NCBI GenBank assembly: GCA_003505715.1
Contig: DNXU01000317.1
Location: forward strand, 1 to 5,329
DNA: 5,329 nucleotides
Reading direction: 5' to 3'
Source: Cyanobacteria bacterium UBA8803
GTDB taxonomy: Bacteria > Cyanobacteriota > Cyanobacteriia > Cyanobacteriales > Coleofasciculaceae
Positions 1 through 5,326 of the stretch are shown one piece after another. How positions within the stretch are numbered: position 1 is the first letter of the stretch; the number at the start of each line of letters is the position of its first letter. Made by a program: the position numbers and the translations under genes. The notes below the pieces were generated by a model, which saw only the letters and a program-made list of their open reading frames with translations, ran no database searches and was not told where the DNA came from.

Positions 1-33
1 CATCTCTCTCATCCCCTCACTCCTTCATCCCTA
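1..33. repeat. CT-rich low-complexity tract upstream of the EVE gene
   Basis: This is an irregular run of CATCTCT, CATCCC and CACTCC-like words ending just before the first ATG. A closely similar tract lies downstream of the same gene at 519-543, in the same orientation. It resembles the short tandem repeats scattered between cyanobacterial genes. It leaves no recognisable ribosome binding site for the gene at 36. The window edge cuts the tract, so its full length is unknown. Confidence 0.55.
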
Positions 34-35
34 AG

Positions 36-485
36 ATGGCTTACTGGCTACTTAAAACTGAACCCCAAGATTATTCCTGGACAGATTTAGAGCAACAGGG
101 ACGTACCATTTGGAATGGCGTCAAAAATCCCCTAGCTCTCCAACATATACAAACCATGCAAATCGGCGACCAAACCTTGATTTATCATTCTGGCAAAGAG
201 CGACGAGTAGTGGGTATTGCCGAGGTGATGACTCTACCTTATCCCGATCCCACCCTCAGTAATCCCAAGCGCTTGGTAGTAGATATCCAAGCTGTGCGAT
301 CGCTCCCCATACCCGTTACCCTGAAACAAATCAAAGAAAATGGTAGTTTTAATGGTTTCGATCTAATCCGTCTACCTCGGCTTTCCGTCGTCCCGGTATC
401 TGCTGAGTACTGGCAACGCCTGCTTCAGCAAGCTGGAGAAGGAACTCCCGAACCAGGAAAGGGAACAGGGAGAGGGAACTCCTAA
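36..485 (+). CDS. EVE domain-containing protein (PUA-like fold, THYN1-related)
   Basis: This is a 149-residue soluble protein made almost wholly of one EVE domain. The family signatures are all visible: YWLLKTEP with YSWTDL (residues 3-18), WNGVKNPLA (26-34), MQIGDQTLIYHS (41-52), VVGIAEV (58-64), LKQIK (96-100) and LIRLPRLSVVPVS (110-122) followed by a Trp at 126. EVE domains share the PUA/YTH fold; known members bind nucleic acid, in some cases modified bases, but the ligand of this stand-alone bacterial type is not evident here. The ATG at 36 puts the first domain strand at residue 3, so the start is secure despite no visible Shine-Dalgarno site. The domain ends near residue 133; the last 15 or so residues (Gly, Pro, Lys, Glu-rich) come from a GA-rich tract and look like a non-domain tail. 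There are 87 bases to the next gene, with no sign of functional coupling. Confidence 0.9.
   Translation: MAYWLLKTEPQDYSWTDLEQQGRTIWNGVKNPLALQHIQTMQIGDQTLIYHSGKERRVVGIAEVMTLPYPDPTLSNPKRLVVDIQAVRSLPIPVTLKQIKENGSFNGFDLIRLPRLSVVPVSAEYWQRLLQQAGEGTPEPGKGTGRGNS
296..303. repeat. HIP1 octamer GCGATCGC
   Basis: This perfect copy of the highly iterated palindrome of cyanobacterial genomes lies inside the EVE gene, over the codons for residues 87-90. Confidence 0.85.
435..482. repeat. GA-rich low-complexity tract at the 3' end of the EVE gene
   Basis: Words such as GGGAACAGG and GAGGGAAC recur here, and GGAACTCC occurs at both 441-448 and 475-482. The tract is translated as the Gly/Pro/Lys/Glu-rich C-terminal tail of the EVE protein and the TAA stop follows at once. 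It resembles GGGAACAGG-type cyanobacterial intergenic repeats and may have run into the gene end and shifted the stop codon. Confidence 0.5.
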
Positions 486-518
486 ATAGAGGCAACCAAT
501 GAACTTTTAATTCTGGTA

Positions 519-543
519 TCCCTCATCTCTCATCCCTCTCTCA
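519..543. repeat. CT-rich low-complexity tract downstream of the EVE gene
   Basis: This run of TCCCTCATCTCTCATCCC-type sequence matches the tract at 1-33 in composition and in the words CATCTCTC and TCATCCC, in the same orientation. It fills much of the 87-base gap between the EVE gene and the antiporter gene. No hairpin terminator is visible in the gap. Confidence 0.55.
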
Positions 544-572
544 GTGTTAAGAAGCTTGTAGACTAGTAAAGA

Positions 573-2096
573 ATGATTTCTTCAGAACTAATGGCTGGTG
601 GAACTACCTGGGTGACTTTCCTCGAACCTAACCGATTATTCCCTTGGTTAGGAGTTGGCCAACCCCTGTTGGCTACAGCAGGGGAAGCAACGACAAACGA
701 AACTGCAAGCGAGGCCCTGGTACTGGCAGGCGTACTGCTGAGTTTAGTTGTAATTTACTTTGCCAGTAAAGTAGGCGGTGAAATTTGCGCTCGCATTAAC
801 TTACCCCCCGTATTGGGCGAACTGGTTGGTGGTGTAGTAGTAGGGATTTCAGCCTTACAACTGTTGGTCTTCCCGGAAAGCGGCACAGATGTCAGCAACT
901 CTATTCTCGTGCGCTTTCTTCAAACTACAGCTGGTCTTAGTCCAGAGGCAGCTGTATCAGTATTTAAGACCCAGAGCGAAGTCATTTCCGTCTTAGCAGA
1001 ACTGGGCGTCACAATTCTGTTATTTGAAATCGGACTGGAGTCCGATCTCCAAGAATTGATCAAGGTTGGCCCCCAAGCAGCCGTAGTGGCAGTGGTTGGG
1101 GTTGTTACCCCCTTTGCTGCGGGGACTGCCGGTTTAGTTTACTTCTTTAATATTCCTGTTGTCCCGGCGATTTTTGCTGGTGCGGCGCTAACTGCAACCA
1201 GTATTGGGATTACGGCCAAGGTTTTAGCAGAAATAGGTCGTTTGGGTTCCAGGGAAGGACAAATTATTATCGGTGCCGCTGTTCTCGATGATGTTCTGGG
1301 TATCATCGTCCTGGCCGTGGTTGCCAGTCTGGCGAAGACAGGCGAAATCGCTATTGGCAACGTCATTTACCTAATTATCAGTGCGAGTGTTTTCCTAGTA
1401 GGCGCAATTTTATTGGGTCGTTTTCTGGGGCCGTACTTTGTGGCGTTGGTAAATGTAATGAGAACTCGGGGGCAGTTATTAATCGCTGCCCTCATTTTTG
1501 CTTTTATACTTTCTTACATTGGCGTTGCTATTCAATTAGAAGCCATTTTGGGTTCTTTTGCGGCGGGTCTGGTTTTGGCGGAGACAGATAAACGCCGCGA
1601 ACTGGAAGAGCAGGTGATTCCCGTTGCCGATATGCTGGTGCCGATTTTCTTTGTTACCGTAGGGGCAAAAACGGACGTAGGCGTTCTCAATCCAGCAGTG
1701 CCCAGTAATCGGGAAGGCTTAATCCTAGCAATTTTCCTGATTGGGGTCGCGATTATAGGTAAAGTAGTGACGGGTTTGGCAGTTTTCGGTCAACCTGGAA
1801 TTAACCGGCTAGCAATTGGCGTTGGGATGATTCCTCGAGGCGAAGTGGGGTTGGTTTTTCTGGGTGTTGGCTCAGCCAGTGGCGTACTGTCAGACCCTAT
1901 GGAGGCAGCGATTATCATGATGGTCATCTTGACTACTTTTGCTGCTCCTCCTTTCCTGCGGTTTGTGTTTCAGGAGCCAAAGGCTGTCTCAACTCCTTTA
2001 GAACTATTGACCTCAGACAGTGCCAGTACAAAGGAGATCTCACCTACAGGTACGGCAATTGTGCAGGAGTCTTCAGACAAGGTTGATGAGACCTAA
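573..2096 (+). CDS. CPA2-family cation:proton (Na+/H+) antiporter
   Basis: This 507-residue membrane protein has about 12-13 hydrophobic segments between residues 48 and 466, the layout of the Na+/H+ exchanger (CPA2) family. Family landmarks are LPPVLGELVGGVVVG (77-91), ILLFEIGLESDL (148-159), TATS (207-210, fitting the half-helix crossover region), VLDDVLG (237-243) and MIPRGEVGLVF (419-429). The adjacent Asp239-Asp240 is the ion-binding pair expected in electrogenic CPA2 exchangers such as NapA, and Lys397 may match the conserved TM10 lysine. It should exchange a monovalent cation for protons; whether it sits in the plasma or thylakoid membrane, and whether it prefers Na+ or K+, cannot be read here. 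It belongs with the cyanobacterial NhaS proteins, but I cannot assign a number. A 47-residue N-terminal extension and a polar Ser/Thr/Glu-rich tail (467-507) flank the core; no TrkA-N or USP domain is fused. The ATG at 591 (residue 7) is an alternative start; neither ATG has a clear Shine-Dalgarno site. Confidence 0.93.
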   Translation: MISSELMAGGTTWVTFLEPNRLFPWLGVGQPLLATAGEATTNETASEALVLAGVLLSLVVIYFASKVGGEICARINLPPVLGELVGGVVVGISALQLLVFPESGTDVSNSILVRFLQTTAGLSPEAAVSVFKTQSEVISVLAELGVTILLFEIGLESDLQELIKVGPQAAVVAVVGVVTPFAAGTAGLVYFFNIPVVPAIFAGAALTATSIGITAKVLAEIGRLGSREGQIIIGAAVLDDVLGIIVLAVVASLAKTGEIAIGNVIYLIISASVFLVGAILLGRFLGPYFVALVNVMRTRGQLLIAALIFAFILSYIGVAIQLEAILGSFAAGLVLAETDKRRELEEQVIPVADMLVPIFFVTVGAKTDVGVLNPAVPSNREGLILAIFLIGVAIIGKVVTGLAVFGQPGINRLAIGVGMIPRGEVGLVFLGVGSASGVLSDPMEAAIIMMVILTTFAAPPFLRFVFQEPKAVSTPLELLTSDSASTKEISPTGTAIVQESSDKVDET

Positions 2097-2144
2097 TCGG
2101 TTAAAGTGAAATTTGAAGCTAGCATCGCTCCTTGTAGGAAATGC

Positions 2145-2160
2145 CCAAAATATATTTTGG
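2145..2160. promoter_or_regulatory. 16-bp perfect palindrome, candidate operator
   Basis: CCAAAATATATTTTGG is a perfect inverted repeat beginning 48 bases after the antiporter stop codon. It overlaps or abuts the -35 region of the candidate promoter with TATACT at 2178-2183, a place where a dimeric regulator could act. It does not fit the NtcA consensus (GTA-N8-TAC), and I do not recognise the regulator. A weak AT-rich hairpin is the other reading, but no T-run follows it. The symmetry is seen directly; the operator role is inferred. Confidence 0.4.
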
Positions 2161-2183
2161 ATTTCAGAAAACCAATGTATACT
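2155..2183 (+). promoter_or_regulatory. Candidate sigma70-type promoter for the amidase gene
   Basis: A good -10 box, TATACT, lies at 2178-2183 with TG directly before it. A poor -35 (TTTTGG at 2155-2160, 17-base spacing) lies upstream, within the palindrome. Transcription would start near 2190 and give a leader of about 265 bases before the GTG start. It is the best promoter-like match in the gene-free stretch, but it is a sequence match only. Confidence 0.35.
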
Positions 2184-2227
2184 ATTTCTCCTGAAACATA
2201 AATTTGCTAGTTAACGTCCCTAATGAT

Positions 2228-2251
2228 GGACTGTCTCCCAGCAGACAGTTC
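2228..2251 (+). promoter_or_regulatory. Stem-loop in the amidase leader
   Basis: GGACTGTCT (2228-2236) pairs with AGACAGTTC (2243-2251) across the six-base loop CCCAGC, giving nine pairs including one G-T. This is the strongest hairpin seen in the stretch 2097-2455. The bases after it (TCTATTTGA) are not a clean T-run, so a classical intrinsic terminator is doubtful. If the promoter near 2178 is real, the hairpin lies early in the 5' leader; otherwise it could be a 3' processing or partial termination site for the antiporter mRNA. Confidence 0.45.
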
Positions 2252-2442
2252 TCTATTTGAGGAATTGTAGGGTGCGGCAAGTTTGGCCAATCCATAGTTG
2301 GAACGAGAACGCAGTTGGAACCGATAGATTTAGGTGAACAAGGCACTAAACGTGAATTACGTTTTTACGATAGCCCATTCCTCGAGCATCACCATCACCA
2401 ACCAGCCAACTGCTCTCTTAATACACCAACCGAGCTTTTAAC

Positions 2443-2447
2443 AGGAG
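2443..2447 (+). promoter_or_regulatory. Ribosome binding site AGGAG of the amidase gene
   Basis: AGGAG lies eight bases before the GTG at 2456. It decides the start: the same frame stays open 47 codons further back to a TTG at 2315, but that upstream part has no ribosome binding site and would bury the signal peptide. Confidence 0.75.
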
Positions 2448-2455
2448 CAATAATT

Positions 2456-4336
2456 GTGAGATTTCGCTGGCTACTGCTACTCTCCAGCTTTTTGAGTATT
2501 TTGGTTTTTTCAGGAGCAGCTCAAGCCCGTCAACTGGTATTTTGGCGGTTTGATAGCAATCAGAACCGATTGGTATTTACTACAGATGAAGGGGTTCAAC
2601 CCAGAGCGCAACTGATTGCCAATCCGACGCGGTTGGTGATCGATCTGCCGGGAATTATGCTAGAGCGCTCGACGACCAATCAGCAGGTGGGAGGTGCTAT
2701 CAAAGAAGTCCGAGTGGGACAGTTTGACAACCAGACAACTCGGATTGTGATTGAACTTGCCCCAGGCTATACCTTAGACCCTCAGCAGGTGAAATTCCGG
2801 GGCGCTTCGCCAACACAGTGGACGGTGGATTTGCCAACGCCCCAAAGGCTTGAGGCATCTTCCAGTCCGCCACCCCAAACCAGAACTCCTCCCAATCGCA
2901 ACCCCTCTCGCCCAGACCAGTCGGTCAATCCTGTAGCAACTTCTCCGTTGCAACTCAATAGTTTCCAGGTAACTAGGAATGGATTTTTCATCAGCACCAG
3001 TGGCAACGAACCCACCCTGATTAAGGTACAGCGCAGTCGCGATCGCCGCCGCATTGAGATTGACCTAGAGGGTGCCACCCTTTCCCAGCGTTTTTCCGAG
3101 CAACAGTTAGTTGTTAATCGCTATGGTGTCAGTCAAATCCAATTCCAACAAACCAAAGAGTCACCGCCAGTAGTGCGGATGACCTTAAACGTTGATCGCG
3201 ATAGTCCAGATTGGCAGGCGCTGTTCAATCGTGGAGGAGGTCTAGTGGTTTTGCCACGAGGAACTCCGGCCTCAAATTTGGAGAATTCATCGAGCGAACC
3301 GAGCAATCCTTTGGTATCGGGGCCACCAGAGTCAGGAACGCCAAACCGACCCGTTTCTACCTCTAGTAACAATCAATTGGCAACGATTCAGTCGGTTGAA
3401 CTGGCGAACAACCAAACTCAGCTGCTAATTCAGACGGATCGACGGGTGAGAGCCACCACTACCTGGGACGCCAGCGCCAAGGCTTATCGTATTACTATCC
3501 CTGATGCTAAACTGGCTGACCGGATTCGCGGGCCTCAGCTCAGTGCCACCAGTCCTTTGTCTAGCATAAAACTGCGGCAACAAGACGACCGCACGGTCGT
3601 AATTCTGGTACAGCCGAGTTCGGGTATCCAGATTGGAGATCTCAACCAGCTCAATGACCAACTCTTAGCACTACAACTGCGCTCAATTAGACCCGTCAAT
3701 CCTCCCACCAGCTCAATTCCGGTACCGCCACCCGACAGGACACCACCCCCCATCTCATCACCACCGCCTATCTCACCGCCTAATGTGCCGAGGGGTCGGG
3801 TGGTGGTGATTATCGATCCGGGACATGGGGGCAAAGATCCCGGAGCGATCGGCATTGGGGGATTGCGAGAGAAGGATATCGTTTTGCCAGTGGCTCAACA
3901 GGTAGCATCTATCTTAGAGCAACAGGGCATCCAAGCTATGCTGACCCGCAATTCTGATTACTTTGTCGATCTGCCCCCACGAGTCGCTATGGCAGAACAA
4001 GTAAATGCTCGCATATTTGTCAGCATCCACGCCAATGCCATCAGTCTCAGCCGTCCGGATGTGAACGGTTTAGAGACGTATTATTACTCGAGTGGTCAAG
4101 GCTTGGCTCAGACGATCCACAACAGCATTTTACAAAGTGTCAATGTTGGCAACCGAGGCGTCCGCCGAGCCCGGTTTTACGTCCTCAGAAAATCTTCGAT
4201 GCCGTCGGTTTTGGTCGAAATGGGTTTTGTGACGGGTAGAGATGATGCGGCTAAATTATCAGATGCAAATTATCGCAGCCAAATGGCAAATGCGATCGCT
4301 CGTGGTATCCTTCAGTACATTCAGCAGAATCTTTAA
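2456..4336 (+). CDS. amiC: Periplasmic N-acetylmuramoyl-L-alanine amidase, AmiC type, with three AMIN domains
   Basis: This 626-residue zinc amidase cleaves the bond between MurNAc and L-Ala of peptidoglycan. A Sec signal peptide is clear: RFR, a Leu/Ser-rich core, then cleavage after Ala-Gln-Ala (residue 24). Three AMIN-like beta modules follow at about 26-126, 165-260 and 308-409, parted by Pro/Ser-rich linkers (135-162, 271-303, 413-446). AMIN domains target amidases to the septum or envelope. The Amidase_3 domain fills 447-626: zinc ligands His457 (DPGHGG), Glu472 (REKD) and His525 (SIHAN), and catalytic Glu588 (VEMGF). No residue is missing. In filamentous cyanobacteria AmiC enzymes perforate septal peptidoglycan for cell-cell junctions; that role here is inferred from family. 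The GTG start has AGGAG eight bases upstream. The next gene, murI, also serves the cell wall and is 129 bases away with no evident terminator. Amidase next to murI is, as I recall, also found in other cyanobacteria. Confidence 0.93.
   Translation: MRFRWLLLLSSFLSILVFSGAAQARQLVFWRFDSNQNRLVFTTDEGVQPRAQLIANPTRLVIDLPGIMLERSTTNQQVGGAIKEVRVGQFDNQTTRIVIELAPGYTLDPQQVKFRGASPTQWTVDLPTPQRLEASSSPPPQTRTPPNRNPSRPDQSVNPVATSPLQLNSFQVTRNGFFISTSGNEPTLIKVQRSRDRRRIEIDLEGATLSQRFSEQQLVVNRYGVSQIQFQQTKESPPVVRMTLNVDRDSPDWQALFNRGGGLVVLPRGTPASNLENSSSEPSNPLVSGPPESGTPNRPVSTSSNNQLATIQSVELANNQTQLLIQTDRRVRATTTWDASAKAYRITIPDAKLADRIRGPQLSATSPLSSIKLRQQDDRTVVILVQPSSGIQIGDLNQLNDQLLALQLRSIRPVNPPTSSIPVPPPDRTPPPISSPPPISPPNVPRGRVVVIIDPGHGGKDPGAIGIGGLREKDIVLPVAQQVASILEQQGIQAMLTRNSDYFVDLPPRVAMAEQVNARIFVSIHANAISLSRPDVNGLETYYYSSGQGLAQTIHNSILQSVNVGNRGVRRARFYVLRKSSMPSVLVEMGFVTGRDDAAKLSDANYRSQMANAIARGILQYIQQNL
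3039..3046. repeat. HIP1 octamer GCGATCGC
   Basis: This perfect HIP1 site is in the amidase gene, within codons 195-197 (Arg-Asp-Arg) of the second AMIN domain. Confidence 0.85.
3692..3793 (+). other. Proline-rich linker region of the amidase gene
   Basis: Codons 413-446 encode a Pro/Ser linker between the third AMIN domain and the catalytic domain. PPPIS occurs twice (430-434 and 436-440), with a further PVPPP run just before. On the DNA this is a C-rich stretch of CCACC and CACCGCC words. A flexible spacer is the likely role; its length probably varies among relatives. Confidence 0.7.
4292..4299. repeat. HIP1 octamer GCGATCGC
   Basis: This perfect HIP1 site lies near the 3' end of the amidase gene, at codons 613-615 (Ala-Ile-Ala), after all catalytic residues. 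Confidence 0.85.
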
Positions 4337-4340
4337 AAGG

Positions 4341-4380
4341 GTTTGTTGTTCGTTGTTTGTTGTTTGTTGTTTGTTGTTTG
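4341..4380. repeat. Heptamer tandem array, unit GTTTGTT
   Basis: Five full seven-base units and a partial sixth run without gaps: GTTTGTT, GTTCGTT, three more GTTTGTT, then GTTTG. Only the second unit differs, by one base. The array starts four bases after the amidase stop codon. It belongs to the heptameric STRR-type repeats known from filamentous cyanobacteria. Its periodic form TTGTTTG matches the reverse complement of the downstream array unit (TTGGTTA) at five of seven positions. Confidence 0.9.
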
Positions 4381-4389
4381 CGAAGCAAG

Positions 4390-4480
4390 TGACCGCTAAC
4401 ACCTGACCGATGACCGATGACTAATGACCAATAACCAATAACCAATAACCAATAACCAATGACCAATGACCAATGACCTA
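4390..4480. repeat. Heptamer tandem array, unit TGACCAA/TAACCAA, running into murI
   Basis: Thirteen consecutive seven-base units can be set out: TGACCGC, TAACACC, TGACCGA twice, TGACTAA, TGACCAA, TAACCAA four times, TGACCAA twice, TGACCTA. The units are most degenerate at the 5' end and most uniform in the middle. The last two units include the murI start codon (ATG at 4466-4468) and its first codons. Copy number and unit variants are read directly from the sequence; this is an STRR-type repeat rather than an insertion sequence or CRISPR array. Confidence 0.92.
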
Positions 4481-5326
4481 TTAATTTCCAGGGGAGAACC
4501 GCAGCGAAATCGCATCGGTGTTTTTGATAGCGGTGTGGGTGGACTCACTGTTTTGAGAGAACTCTACCGACAACTTCCTAACGAATCAATCCTTTACTTC
4601 GCTGACACAGCACGACTGCCTTACGGCACTAGATCTGCTAGGGAAATTTTGCAGTTCTGCTTTGAGATTCTTAGCTGGATGGTGCAACAGGATGTTAAGA
4701 TGGTCGTCTTGGCCTGCAATACTAGTGACGCCCTCGCCCTGGAAACCTTGCGTGGTGAGTTTAATATACCTATACTGGGGCTGATTTTACCGGGATCTCG
4801 CGCTGCCGTACAACAAGGTAGGCGGATTGGGGTAATTGCTACACCAGCAACTGCTGCTAGCAATGCCTATCGCCGTGCCCTACTAGAAATTGATGCAACA
4901 GCTCAAGTCTGGCAAGTTGGCTGTCCTGAGTTTGTGCCGTTGGTTGAACAAAACCGATTGCACGACCCCTACACCCAAGAAGTAGCCTTGCAGTATCTGA
5001 TGCCTTTACTACAGCAACGCATTGATACTCTGGTTTATGGTTGTACCCATTATCCCCATCTAGCACCGATATTGCGGCAGATTCTACCCCCGCACGTTAA
5101 ATTAGTAGATCCAGCGGAGCATGTAGTTGCCGCTGCGGCTCAAGAACTAGACCTATTGGGGCTAAAGAATACCTTACCACCGCTACCTACTCGCTTCTGC
5201 GTCAGCGGTTGTCCTGAAGAGTTTGCTAAATTGTCAGTACAATGGTTGGGCTGTACGCCAGTTGTTGAAAAAACGTATCTACCAGCCGTATCTTACTCGC
5301 CAAGTCCAGAAGGGGTGAGGGGGTGA
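4466..5326 (+). CDS. murI: Glutamate racemase
   Basis: This 286-residue cytoplasmic enzyme interconverts L- and D-glutamate, supplying D-Glu to MurD for peptidoglycan. Two alpha/beta lobes each give a catalytic cysteine: FDSGVGG (residues 20-26, Asp21 and Ser22), LACNTSDA (82-89, Cys84), CPEFVPLVE (153-161, probable catalytic Glu161) and YGCTHYPHL (191-199, Cys193 and His195). All expected residues are present, so it should be active. Length is slightly above the usual 260-275, because about 15 residues precede the conserved RIGVFDSG and a short tail (about 277-286) follows the fold. The ATG at 4466 is the only ATG, GTG or TTG between an in-frame TGA at 4460 and the catalytic motif, so it is the forced start, yet it lies in the heptamer array and lacks a Shine-Dalgarno site. 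It may be co-transcribed with the upstream amidase. It ends three bases before the window edge, complete. Confidence 0.95.
   Translation: MTNDLLISRGEPQRNRIGVFDSGVGGLTVLRELYRQLPNESILYFADTARLPYGTRSAREILQFCFEILSWMVQQDVKMVVLACNTSDALALETLRGEFNIPILGLILPGSRAAVQQGRRIGVIATPATAASNAYRRALLEIDATAQVWQVGCPEFVPLVEQNRLHDPYTQEVALQYLMPLLQQRIDTLVYGCTHYPHLAPILRQILPPHVKLVDPAEHVVAAAAQELDLLGLKNTLPPLPTRFCVSGCPEEFAKLSVQWLGCTPVVEKTYLPAVSYSPSPEGVRG

Noticed and set aside
559..573. TAGACT as a -10 box giving a leaderless antiporter mRNA
   Set aside because: The box would place the start within a couple of bases of the ATG, but there is no -35 match in the CT-rich sequence upstream and the -10 match is weak.
36..2096. 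EVE gene plus antiporter as a defence or modified-base system
   Set aside because: EVE domains occur in some restriction and defence contexts, but here there is no methylase, nuclease or helicase, and both genes look like common cyanobacterial housekeeping types.
2381..2401. CTCGAG followed by CATCACCATCACC, resembling a XhoI-His-tag vector junction
   Set aside because: Only four His codons, then Gln, in a stretch probably not translated, with natural cyanobacterial sequence on both sides. It looks like coincidence, not vector contamination.
2315..2455. In-frame extension of the amidase to a TTG at 2315 (47 extra codons)
   Set aside because: It has no ribosome binding site, low-complexity unrelated sequence, and would place a clear signal peptide in the interior. 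The GTG at 2456 with AGGAG is far better.
3535..3855. Reverse-strand open frame of 106 codons with Gly-rich translation
   Set aside because: It is antisense to the proline-rich linker and catalytic start of the amidase; the Gly runs mirror Pro codons. No independent start signal or family resemblance.
4251..4466. Reverse-strand open frame of 71 codons across the repeat spacer
   Set aside because: It is the translated complement of the heptamer arrays (period-seven peptide of the VIGYWLL type) plus antisense amidase sequence. Such frames are a known annotation artefact of these repeats.
4341..4480. Possible CRISPR array
   Set aside because: Units are seven bases long and contiguous with no spacers; this is a simple tandem repeat.
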